Counted from the stretch's first letter, positions 1-5,579 are shown. The stretch is DNA of 6,540 nucleotides from an uncultured Flavobacteriaceae bacterium (GCA_938018045.1 CALIIP010000217.1:1-6540), one strand, 5' to 3'. The notes: generated from the letters alone by a model not told the origin. Numbers and translations: made by a program.

Positions 1-1
1 C

Positions 2-949
2 GTATTTAAAGTAGCTCAAGAAGATGTAGACCCGTATTTTTCAGAGACGAATACCGTTAACTCGCCATTCGGCCCCACTAGGATCACCCGTAATATCATT
101 CAAGACAAAAAGGGAAACATTTGGTTCGCCACATGGCAGGGCATTATTAAATATGATGGTAAAATTTTTACCAATCTCACCAATAAAGAAAATTTAAGAC
201 GCTTTCGTGTTTTTAGCCTTCTAGAAGATACCACCGGAAACATTTGGTTTGGTACTATTGGCGCTGGCGTCTACCGCTATGATGGTACATCATTCACCAA
301 TTTTACCACCAAAGACGGACTCGTTGATAACAGTATCGGCTGTTTTATGGAAGATAAAAACGGATTACTTTGGATTGGCACCCAAAACGGAATCAGTACC
401 TACGACGGAAATTCATTTACCAACTATACCACAAAAGATGGTATGACCAATGGCGATGTAAATGCTATCGCTGCTGATGATACAGGAAAACTATGGATTG
501 GCACCCGAGGAGCAGTCAGTTTGTATGACGGAAAAACCTTTATCAAACTCACGACCCCAAAAGGGAAAACTTTTTCAAATGTGCGTAGCATACTAAAAGA
601 TAAAACAGGCACGATGTGGCTAGGCGGTAATGACGGCCTCTGGTCTTATGATGGCAATTCGTACACCAACGTAGCTGAACCTTTTGTTGGTTATATCTAC
701 CAAGACAGTCAAGAAAATATTTGGACTAGTTCTGCTAGTATTGGCAATATGCAAAATTGGGTACTCTCAAAATATGATATCATAGCACAGCAAAACAAAG
801 GCGTAACAGCCCAACAAGTGAAAACTGAAAAAAATATGTTCTTTGGTATTTTAGAGGATAAAAAAAGAGGCTTCTGGTTTGGCCACGGCAGCGGTATTTA
901 TCACTATGACGGACTCATTTTCAACGCTTTTAAAGAAAGCAATAAATAA
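2..949 (+). CDS. Two-component-regulator-type beta-propeller repeat protein, 5' end missing
   Basis: The frame is open from base 2 to the TAA at 947-949, so the start lies outside the window; 315 residues are visible. They form seven repeats of the Reg_prop type, each with a W-[FIL]-G-[TG]-x-x-G-[IVL]-x-x-Y-[DN]-G-x-x-F-T-N-like core. The key Trp residues are at visible residues 41, 82, 124, 165, 206, 241 and 292, so the first five are spaced 41-42 apart. The sixth and seventh are more divergent. Seven repeats would make about one seven-bladed propeller. In Bacteroidota such propellers are usually the periplasmic sensor half of hybrid two-component systems. Here the protein stops 24 residues after the last Trp, with no Y_Y_Y domain, membrane helix, kinase or HTH domain following. 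It is therefore a free-standing propeller, perhaps secreted, lipid-anchored or binding a partner. The ATG at 347 is internal to the repeats and is not the true start. Confidence 0.9.
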   Translation, partial: VFKVAQEDVDPYFSETNTVNSPFGPTRITRNIIQDKKGNIWFATWQGIIKYDGKIFTNLTNKENLRRFRVFSLLEDTTGNIWFGTIGAGVYRYDGTSFTNFTTKDGLVDNSIGCFMEDKNGLLWIGTQNGISTYDGNSFTNYTTKDGMTNGDVNAIAADDTGKLWIGTRGAVSLYDGKTFIKLTTPKGKTFSNVRSILKDKTGTMWLGGNDGLWSYDGNSYTNVAEPFVGYIYQDSQENIWTSSASIGNMQNWVLSKYDIIAQQNKGVTAQQVKTEKNMFFGILEDKKRGFWFGHGSGIYHYDGLIFNAFKESNK

Positions 950-954
950 ATCAC

Positions 955-994
955 CCGCTACCCCTGTCTTTTACTAGCTAAATTCAAGCACCAA
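955..994 (+). repeat. Possible degenerate third copy of the REP-like repeat
   Basis: It starts six bases after the propeller stop codon with CCGCTACC, identical to the first eight bases of the copy at 5536. CTAG and TCAAG then occur in the same order as in that copy. The hairpin arms are no longer complementary. Its position just after a stop codon and its orientation match the two better copies. The similarity is patchy, so this may be chance. Confidence 0.3.
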
Positions 995-1012
995 CAAAAA
1001 CCTCCATATAAA

Positions 1013-1026
1013 TACGGTTTTACGTA
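1013..1026. promoter_or_regulatory. Small inverted repeat TACG-N6-CGTA, possible operator
   Basis: The sequence TACGGTTTTACGTA has 4-bp inverted arms around a 6-bp spacer, the size of a dimeric regulator site. It lies 270 bp upstream of the next start codon and before the cassette boundary, so its target is unclear. Function is inferred only from symmetry. Confidence 0.2.
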
Positions 1027-1099
1027 ATAGAATTTGAGGGGCGATTTATATATTAGAGCACCAAAATTTTAGTCTCACAACACCCTTCTAATTTTTTGA

Positions 1100-1121
1100 T
1101 AGTGATGTTTTAGTGATGTTT
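1100..1121 (+). repeat. Tandem duplication of an 11-bp unit
   Basis: The unit TAGTGATGTTT occurs twice back to back, at 1100-1110 and 1111-1121, with no mismatch. It lies immediately outside the left palindromic site. It could be slippage or the footprint of an insertion. Confidence 0.6.
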
Positions 1122-1234
1122 GTGCATATGAAATTGTGTGATGCATTACTAAAATAAAAAGCAGAATTTGTTATTATCACGGTTAATTCTCGGGATAAAG
1201 ACACTTTTTGCATTCATATAACACGTTACCTGTA
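1122..1234 (+). repeat. Left cassette-junction site, imperfect palindrome
   Basis: This is the counterpart of the long site at 2249-2437, much weaker on its left side. On the right side it shares with that site, in order: GTTAAT (1182), CTTTTTGCA (1204-1212), TTCATA, ACAC and the boundary GTTA (1225). On the left, GTG plus ATATGAA (1122-1132) can pair with TTCATAT and CAC (1213-1224) across small bulges, and TGCA at 1142 with TGCA at 1209. The left cassette-end sequence that should precede it is not recognisable, so this is either the start of the array or a decayed junction. Confidence 0.4.
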
Positions 1235-2258
1235 ATTTAGGCAAACATCAAACTTTTGGAACAAATTAAAAATCTGAGACCTTAAAAAAATAATAATGGA
1301 CAAAGCACAATTGCGAATTGAAGCATTACGACTTTTAAGATGCGAAACCCAAAAGGATTGTTTAGATGTTGTTGAAATCTACCTTAATTTTCTTTTTGTT
1401 ATTATTCGCGACCATCAAATGGACAAAGTTGATTCTTTAGCGGAAGCAGAAGCTCGAATAATGAACCAGATGATATTTACCAAATTAGCTCAACTTCGGG
1501 AAACAGTAAAAGGTATTGATTTTCAATACGAGGACACGCATTTAAATAGGATTATTGACCCAACAATTGTTGCATCAAATACAAGGAATATTTACGAAAC
1601 GGTTGGTCTATTTAATTTAGTCTTTGTCAATACGAAAACGGCTGATAAACAATTAATACTCTATAATTTATGGGTACATTCTGGACTTAAATATCGTCAA
1701 AGATTTGAGAATTTAGCCAATTCGGATGAAAACAAAGAAAAAATTGATAGTGAAAAACGGCAAATTGAAAATCTTATTAAAGAAATAAAAGAAAGTGCTC
1801 TTTATCAGTCTTTAGATGCAAAAAATCAAGGCAAAATAGATACGAAAATAAAAGAGAAAGATTACAAAATAAGATTTAGCGGAACTGATGTTGAATTTTT
1901 ATCGTGGCAAGATTTGATTAAACCATTAGGGGTAAAAGCTGGAATGCTTGATACGATTTATAATTATTTTTCTCTGTATACACATCCAACTAATGTTGCT
2001 GTTTTTCAGTTTTCTGCGATGTTTAAAAACGAGGACAAGGCTTGGATTGAATTATCGACTTTTAATTTAAAAATTGCAATAATGATTACGAGCGTATTTA
2101 TAGCTGACTACATTAAGTTTTTCCCTAAAGTTAAAGTAAGTTTTGAGAAATTAGGACTAAAAGAACAGATTGCAATCAATTGGCAGAATACATTTTTAAG
2201 AGGCGAGGATTATAAAATTAATGACTGTCTTGAAACGATAAAATAAACTACAGGTAAC
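1225..2258 (+). mobile_element. Cassette-like unit 1, bounded by a private 10-bp inverted repeat
   Basis: The unit starts with GTTACCTGTA (1225-1234) and ends with the exact reverse complement TACAGGTAAC (2249-2258). It contains one gene with a 61-nt leader. The end begins two bases after the stop codon, exactly as in unit 2. This matches the logic of integron gene cassettes, whose first and last bases are complementary because they adjoin in the circular form. The ends do not fit the canonical attC core GTTRRRY, and no integrase gene is in view. Mobility is inference. Confidence 0.5.
1296..2246 (+). CDS. Helical protein with a Tyr-Thr-His-Pro motif, DUF5677/HEPN-like in outline
   Basis: A 316-residue protein, predicted almost wholly alpha-helical and soluble. 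I do not recognise it with certainty. Residues 1-70 form helices rich in Leu and Glu. Residues 97-140 include hydrophobic and basic helices, with Tyr-Arg-Gln-Arg near 133-136. Residues 140-190 are a charged, coiled-coil-like arm rich in Lys and Glu. Residues 218-240 contain Ile-Tyr-Asn-Tyr-Phe-Ser-Leu-Tyr-Thr-His-Pro-Thr-Asn. A Tyr-x-x-x-Ser-x-Tyr-x-His-Pro signature of this kind is typical of DUF5677-like proteins, which I place near HEPN folds. The hydrophobic stretch at 258-276 is probably a core helix. The ATG at 1296 follows an A-rich leader, as is usual in flavobacteria. It is the only gene in cassette unit 1. A role in RNA or phage-conflict biology is a guess from the possible HEPN link. 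Confidence 0.85.
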   Translation: MDKAQLRIEALRLLRCETQKDCLDVVEIYLNFLFVIIRDHQMDKVDSLAEAEARIMNQMIFTKLAQLRETVKGIDFQYEDTHLNRIIDPTIVASNTRNIYETVGLFNLVFVNTKTADKQLILYNLWVHSGLKYRQRFENLANSDENKEKIDSEKRQIENLIKEIKESALYQSLDAKNQGKIDTKIKEKDYKIRFSGTDVEFLSWQDLIKPLGVKAGMLDTIYNYFSLYTHPTNVAVFQFSAMFKNEDKAWIELSTFNLKIAIMITSVFIADYIKFFPKVKVSFEKLGLKEQIAINWQNTFLRGEDYKINDCLETIK

Positions 2259-2437
2259 ACGGTGTATAAAACATAGCTAATAAGTGCTTAACCGAAAGGT
2301 TTGTGATATTTAGAGAGACCGCCAAATTTTTAATTTGGCTTTTAAAACAAAAAAATACAAAAATTCGGCTCTGTGTTAATCCGAAAAGTTAGTGTCTTTT
2401 TGCACGCTACGTTTCATACACAAGTCCGTTAGTGGCA
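2249..2437 (+). repeat. 189-nt palindromic junction between the two cassette units
   Basis: The site runs from the end of unit 1 (TACAGGTAAC) to the start of unit 2 (GTTAGTGGCA, 2428-2437). Inside the boundaries, GTGTATAAAACATAGC (2262-2277) faces GCTACGTTTCATACAC (2406-2421) and pairs at 14 of 16 positions; both mismatches are A opposite C. Further in are AACC-GAAA-GGTT (2290-2301), a terminator-like hairpin (2321-2343) and TTCGG/CCGAA (2364-2368 with 2381-2385). The plan of outer private boundary, conserved inner arms and variable centre is that of an attC recombination site. It is longer than most integron sites and its core boxes differ. Confidence 0.6.
2321..2343 (+). terminator. Hairpin with T-tract, likely intrinsic terminator
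   Basis: GCCAAATT, a TTT loop and AATTTGGC form a perfect 8-bp stem, followed directly by TTTT. It is 75 bases past the stop codon at 2246, inside the junction palindrome. It would end transcription of the unit 1 gene and insulate unit 2, suggesting that unit 2 has its own promoter. The T-tract is short, so termination may be partial. Confidence 0.55.
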
Positions 2438-2463
2438 ATTAAAAAAAACAAAAAAAATAAATT

Positions 2464-3198
2464 ATGGCAGAATTCAAATTACCAGCTTCATCGTATAAGG
2501 AGCTAATTAAAATCATTCAAGCTTATGGAGCCAATACAAAAGGTGCATCTCTTGATGATATTAGTAAAGCAACAACTATACATAAGGTAGTTATTTCAAA
2601 AAACAGCAAATTTCTTGTCGGAACAGGAATAATAGCAGGTGGTAATAGCAAAACACCAACTGAAATTGGAACTAAGCTGGGCAGAGCAATAACTTTCAAA
2701 AATGAAGACGACATAAGTTCATGTTGGAGAGAAATTATTGCTGAATCAGATTTCATGAACAGCATGATTACGGCAGTAAGAATAAAAGACGGAATGCCAG
2801 AAAGTGATTTGATCGCTCATATTGAATACTCATCCGGTCAAAAGAAAACGAATGAGTCAAGAGCTGGCTCTGGAACCTTAACAGAAATTTTGAAGAAGTC
2901 AAAATTAATAGAAGAAAAAGATGGGAAATTAATAGCAACAAACATTACAAATACTAGTTCTTTAAATTCAATTGAAGATGATGAGCCAGAAGTAAAAAAG
3001 ACAACCACAGCAAGCCCTCCAACCACCGAAGAATCAAATAGCACAAAGGGTTTAACAAAAAATATTCAAACAAAAATTGGAGGACCTAATAACGCAGTTA
3101 CAATAAATATAAATATTCAATTATCCGTCCCAGAAACTACTGATGAAAAGGTTTATCATAAATTTTTCGAAGCGATGAAGAAACATTTATTGTCTTAA
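2464..3198 (+). CDS. Predicted winged-helix protein with a C-terminal strand-helix tail
   Basis: A 244-residue soluble protein that I cannot name. Residues 10-75 read as a winged helix: a helix from 10 to 21, a DDISKATTIH-type helix and turn at 31-40, a possible recognition helix at 43-56 (ISKNSKFLVGTGII), then the wing up to Thr-Glu-Ile-Gly-Thr-Lys-Leu-Gly. Residues 86-158 look like a second winged helix, ending in a Leu-Ile-Glu-Glu-Lys-Asp-Gly-Lys-Leu wing. Residues 160-205 are a low-complexity Ser/Thr/Glu/Pro linker. Residues 210-243 form a strand (VTININIQLSVPE) and a helix (TTDEKVYHKFFEAMKKHLL), a tail I associate with uncharacterised, DUF5343-like winged-helix proteins. The ATG at 2464 follows a long A-rich leader. 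The next gene starts nine bases after the stop, so both are probably one transcript. Likely role: DNA-binding regulator or sensor/adaptor for that enzyme. Confidence 0.85.
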   Translation: MAEFKLPASSYKELIKIIQAYGANTKGASLDDISKATTIHKVVISKNSKFLVGTGIIAGGNSKTPTEIGTKLGRAITFKNEDDISSCWREIIAESDFMNSMITAVRIKDGMPESDLIAHIEYSSGQKKTNESRAGSGTLTEILKKSKLIEEKDGKLIATNITNTSSLNSIEDDEPEVKKTTTASPPTTEESNSTKGLTKNIQTKIGGPNNAVTININIQLSVPETTDEKVYHKFFEAMKKHLLS

Positions 3199-3207
3199 GA
3201 ATAGTTC

Positions 3208-4116
3208 ATGAATGAGATAACAAAAATACTACAGAAAGCAAGTGAGTTTGGAAGTGAGGCAAGAGAGATTTTTAGCCAAAATAAAGGAAAATCATCACCA
3301 ATAAAGAAATATCAGCCTTGTTCAAGTTACAAAATTGGCATACTAACATCCACACCTGACGAATTCAATGTAATGGCAGATAATATTGCAAATTTGAAAG
3401 AAATTGATTCTCCTCATAACGATGCAACTATATATTACGGTGGTGAGATTATTTCTGGAGATAAAAGAATTAGTTGCGTTATGCCATATCCTACAGGTAT
3501 GGGTATAGCGAATTCAGTATCCAATACAACAAAATTAGTCACTCACTTTGAGCCTGAATATATATTTATGGTTGGTGTTTGTGCAGGGAATAAAAATGTT
3601 ACCAAATTAGGTGATATTATTATTGCTGAAAAATCATTGAACTACAATGAAGTCGTAGCAATGAACAAAGAAGGTGAGTCTACAAAAAAGAAATTCCAGC
3701 AAAATGCAGATTCTATCGACAATAACTTAAAGTCAAGATTGCAAATTTTTGCTAATAGTGATACATTCAAATCAATAAAAGGAAACTATCCAGATGGAGA
3801 CAAATTTAAAGGAAATGTGAAATGCCACGTTGGTCTAATGGTAACTGGTAGTTCACTATCACGAAGTGCAGAATTAATGAAAGAAATCAATAGCACATAT
3901 CACGGAGTGAAAGGAATGGATATGGAAACTCAAGGATTCTATTTTTCTGCTTCTAATTCCTTCAAGAACCAAACACCAAAATATGTTTCAATAAAATCAG
4001 TTTCTGATTATGGCGATAGCACTAATCATAAGTTAAGTGGAGAAGAAAGAAAAAATTATGCACTATTTACGAGTTCTGTAACTGCAATCGAATTCATCAA
4101 AGAGTACGTAAAGTAA
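3208..4116 (+). CDS. Nucleoside phosphorylase/nucleosidase-fold enzyme (PNP_UDP_1 family, MTAN-like)
   Basis: A 302-residue protein of the PNP_UDP_1 fold. Residues 41-56 (Ile-Gly-Ile-Leu...Asp-Glu-Phe) match the first strand and loop of 5'-methylthioadenosine/SAH nucleosidase, with Glu52 at the catalytic Glu12 position of the E. coli enzyme. Residues 119-127 end in Val-Cys-Ala-Gly, the usual Gly/Ser-Ala-Gly base-site turn. Gly-Met-Asp-Met-Glu (236-240) gives the ribose-binding Glu240. Ser-Val-Ser-Asp (264-267) gives the proton-donor Asp267. The active site therefore looks intact. The enzyme probably cleaves the glycosidic bond of a nucleoside or nucleotide. It differs from housekeeping MTAN (about 230 residues) by a roughly 40-residue N-terminal helix and linker and an insertion near 150-205. 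Standalone and fused members of this fold occur as effectors in bacterial defence systems, including some CBASS loci. Co-transcription with the winged-helix gene supports that reading; substrate and role are inferred. Confidence 0.9.
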   Translation: MNEITKILQKASEFGSEAREIFSQNKGKSSPIKKYQPCSSYKIGILTSTPDEFNVMADNIANLKEIDSPHNDATIYYGGEIISGDKRISCVMPYPTGMGIANSVSNTTKLVTHFEPEYIFMVGVCAGNKNVTKLGDIIIAEKSLNYNEVVAMNKEGESTKKKFQQNADSIDNNLKSRLQIFANSDTFKSIKGNYPDGDKFKGNVKCHVGLMVTGSSLSRSAELMKEINSTYHGVKGMDMETQGFYFSASNSFKNQTPKYVSIKSVSDYGDSTNHKLSGEERKNYALFTSSVTAIEFIKEYVK

Positions 4117-4166
4117 ACTGCCACTAACATTATTAACCTATAAAAAAAAACGAACTGAAATAAAAT

Positions 4167-4829
4167 ATGGGGTTTTTAAAAAGATTATTTGGCAAAAAAG
4201 AAAAGCCAATTGAAAAAGAATTTACCGAAGAAGAACACGAAAAGGACTATGAGTTAAAATCGGAAGGATTGGAAAATGTTCTCGGCAAAATGCATAATCT
4301 AGTCGGACACGCAATAATACCTTTTGCAATTGGCGGAGCTGTTGATATGTACTACTTCCCAAATCACATAAAAGGAACTGGGTTTGCGACAATGGAATTA
4401 TTAGACCCAGACGGAAATGGACCTAAAAAAAATCGATTAGGCACTTATGAATTAGTAGCTTTTACAAAGTATGACTATAACGAGAATAAGGACGAACAAA
4501 CCCCTTTTAATCTAATTGAAAGAAAAGCGTGTGGATTTTTAACCGCAATTGGAATGTACTCGCCTCAAGCCTCACTAAATCCAAAAGAAACTATTGAAGT
4601 ACCTAATGGCGAGAATGAAGAAAACACTTGTTTAGTTTTTGACCTGTATGAACCCGATGGAAAGAAATTTAAAATCGGAAATAGAGAACATCATCTTTTA
4701 CTTTGTATGCAAATTTTTAGAGCTGAAATGGACTTCGCAAGAGAAAATGGAAGTGATGAATTATTTAAAATATTAAAAGAAAAAGGAATTTATCCATATA
4801 GTGATTTGGACAGAGAACCGGTTATATAA
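4167..4829 (+). CDS. Suppressor-of-fused (SUFU)-like domain protein
   Basis: A 220-residue soluble protein. The first 15 residues (MGFLKRLFGKKEKP...) are a basic, amphipathic stretch seen at the start of many bacterial proteins. A charged Glu-rich segment follows to about 35. Residues 45-215 resemble a SUFU domain: alternating strands around 60-105 with Leu-Gly-Thr-Tyr-Glu-Leu-Val-Ala-Phe-Thr, a helical stretch at 112-130, a strand near 154-162 (Thr-Cys-Leu-Val-Phe-Asp-Leu), then His-His-Leu-Leu-Leu and a closing helical part ending Glu-Leu-Phe-Lys-Ile-Leu-Lys-Glu-Lys-Gly. Bacterial SUFU proteins often act as immunity proteins in polymorphic toxin systems. No toxin gene is visible nearby, so this may be an orphan immunity gene. 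It begins 38 bases after the end of cassette unit 2. The family call is by eye. Confidence 0.8.
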   Translation: MGFLKRLFGKKEKPIEKEFTEEEHEKDYELKSEGLENVLGKMHNLVGHAIIPFAIGGAVDMYYFPNHIKGTGFATMELLDPDGNGPKKNRLGTYELVAFTKYDYNENKDEQTPFNLIERKACGFLTAIGMYSPQASLNPKETIEVPNGENEENTCLVFDLYEPDGKKFKIGNREHHLLLCMQIFRAEMDFARENGSDELFKILKEKGIYPYSDLDREPVI

Positions 4830-4842
4830 AAAGCTATACCCC

Positions 4843-4886
4843 CCGCTAGCGCTAGTTTATAACTGGTCGCGTCCAGAGTAATCAAT
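4843..4886 (+). repeat. 44-nt REP-like palindromic repeat, copy 1
   Basis: It lies 14 bases after the SUFU-like stop codon and is 36/44 identical to the copy at 5536-5579. CTAGTT (4852-4857) pairs with AACTGG (4861-4866) around a TAT loop, with one T-G wobble; GCG and CGC extend the stem past a bulged T. It has no T-tract, so it is not a standard terminator. The form recalls REP elements handled by REP-associated tyrosine transposases, none of which is in the window. Confidence 0.7.
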
Positions 4887-4905
4887 TATGGCTAACCAAT
4901 ACATT

Positions 4906-5532
4906 ATGAGAAAAACAATAACATTCATAGTACTGATTTTTATATCAATTAAAAGCTATTCACAATCTGATAAAGAATTGGTTTTAGAATCATTTGACAA
5001 TTATAAAAACGCAATCCTTACAGATAAAGGTGGGTTGGCTGCTGATTTTGTTGACAGCAGAACTATGACCTATTATACTACGATTTTAGAGAAAGCCAAG
5101 AATGCTGATTCTTTGGAAATAGAATCCATGGGTTTATTAGATAAACTTACCGTTTTGACCATGCGTCATAGAGTCCCAAAAAAAGATTTACTCAGTTTTA
5201 ACGGTAAAGACTTATTCATTTATGCAATCGACAATGGCATGGTGGGCAAAAATAGCGTGGTCAATGCTGAATTGGGTGATGTAATAGCAAGTGATGATTT
5301 TGCCAAAGCAGAATTTCTAGTGGGTGGGCAGAAAACACCCTTTTTCTTTCACTTTTATCGTGAAGACAACATATGGAAAATTGACATATCTCACATATTT
5401 TCTTTGGGCACTACGGCTTTTAAAAAAATTATTGAAGAAAGTGGAGAAACTGAAAACGATTTTATCATAAATATTCTAGAGCTTTTAACCGGAAAGAAAC
5501 CGACAGAAGCAATTTGGAAACCTATAATGTAA
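4906..5532 (+). CDS. Exported protein, predicted NTF2-like
   Basis: I choose the ATG at 4906, giving 208 residues, because it places MRKT directly before a hydrophobic signal peptide (ITFIVLIFISI). An Ala-x-Ala-like site Ser-Tyr-Ser before Gln20 is the usual flavobacterial cleavage pattern. The in-frame ATG at 4888 would add six residues and sits two bases after the REP-like repeat. The mature protein has an N-terminal helix (ELVLESFDNYKNAILT), a stretch of helices to about residue 90, then strands ending Phe-Phe-Phe-His-Phe-Tyr-Arg-Glu-Asp-Asn-Ile-Trp-Lys-Ile-Asp-Ile. Helix first and a final Trp-Lys-Ile strand fit an NTF2/SnoaL-like fold, but no catalytic residues are evident. No lipobox is present, so it is probably periplasmic. 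It is flanked on both sides by the 44-nt repeats. Confidence 0.82.
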   Translation: MRKTITFIVLIFISIKSYSQSDKELVLESFDNYKNAILTDKGGLAADFVDSRTMTYYTTILEKAKNADSLEIESMGLLDKLTVLTMRHRVPKKDLLSFNGKDLFIYAIDNGMVGKNSVVNAELGDVIASDDFAKAEFLVGGQKTPFFFHFYREDNIWKIDISHIFSLGTTAFKKIIEESGETENDFIINILELLTGKKPTEAIWKPIM

Positions 5533-5535
5533 TCT

Positions 5536-5579
5536 CCGCTACCGCTAGTTTGCAACTAGTGCCGTCAAGAGTAAGCAAT
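5536..5579 (+). repeat. 44-nt REP-like palindromic repeat, copy 2
   Basis: It begins three bases after the stop codon at 5532. CTAGTT (5545-5550) and AACTAG (5554-5559) form a perfect 6-bp stem around TGC. The tail GTCAAGAGTAAGCAAT matches copy 1 with two differences. It lies in the same orientation as copy 1, between two exported-protein genes. A fragment of the same tail (AGAATAAGCAA, 10 of 11 matching) recurs at 6471-6481 in the next spacer. Confidence 0.7.

Larger units (their letters stand above)
950..1295. other. 346-nt gene-free stretch between the propeller gene and the first cassette gene
   Basis: I see no credible coding region on either strand here. From left to right it holds a degenerate copy of the palindromic repeat found at 4843 and 5536, a TACG/CGTA inverted repeat, an 11-bp tandem duplication, a partly paired palindromic site, the left end of cassette unit 1 and an AT-rich leader before the ATG at 1296. 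No convincing Bacteroidota promoter (TTG then TAnnTTTG) stands out. No strong terminator follows the propeller gene. Confidence 0.7.
2428..4128 (+). mobile_element. Cassette-like unit 2 carrying the two-gene operon
   Basis: It starts with GTTAGTGGCA (2428-2437) and ends with the exact complement TGCCACTAAC (4119-4128). The ends share the GTTA-N5-A frame of unit 1 but have a different inner five bases, so each unit carries its own pair. The leader is 26 nt between the end repeat and the first ATG, very A-rich. The closing repeat again starts two bases after the final TAA, in the shared string TAAACT. The downstream junction palindrome is missing here. Confidence 0.5.

Noticed and set aside
249..446. 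A 65-codon open frame overlapping the propeller gene
   Set aside because: It is out of frame with clear propeller repeats on the same strand, and its product has no recognisable features.
950..1295. A Bacteroidota promoter (TTG and TAnnTTTG boxes)
   Set aside because: The nearest candidate, TAGAATTTG at 1028-1036, has one base too many between TA and TTTG, and I found no convincing upstream TTG at proper spacing.
2249..2437. Canonical integron attC site
   Set aside because: The boundaries GTTACCT and GTTAGTG do not fit GTTRRRY, and their complements do not fit RYYYAAC. The organisation is integron-like but the classical name would overstate it.
2523..3044. Reverse-strand open frames opposite the winged-helix gene
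   Set aside because: They mirror the coding frame of the forward gene, have low-complexity hydrophobic products and lack a plausible leader.
3208..4116. Housekeeping 5'-methylthioadenosine/SAH nucleosidase (mtnN)
   Set aside because: The active-site residues match the fold, but the protein is about 70 residues too long, has an N-terminal extension and an insertion, and is paired with a winged-helix gene inside a cassette. A housekeeping gene symbol is not justified.
4843..4870. Rho-independent terminator after the SUFU-like gene
   Set aside because: A stem-loop is present but no T-tract follows, and a related sequence occurs at 5536, so a dispersed palindromic repeat explains it better.
4888..4905. 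Upstream in-frame ATG as the start of the exported protein at 4906
   Set aside because: It would put six polar residues before the MRKT signal-peptide start, and it abuts the REP-like repeat. The ATG at 4906 gives a typical signal peptide.
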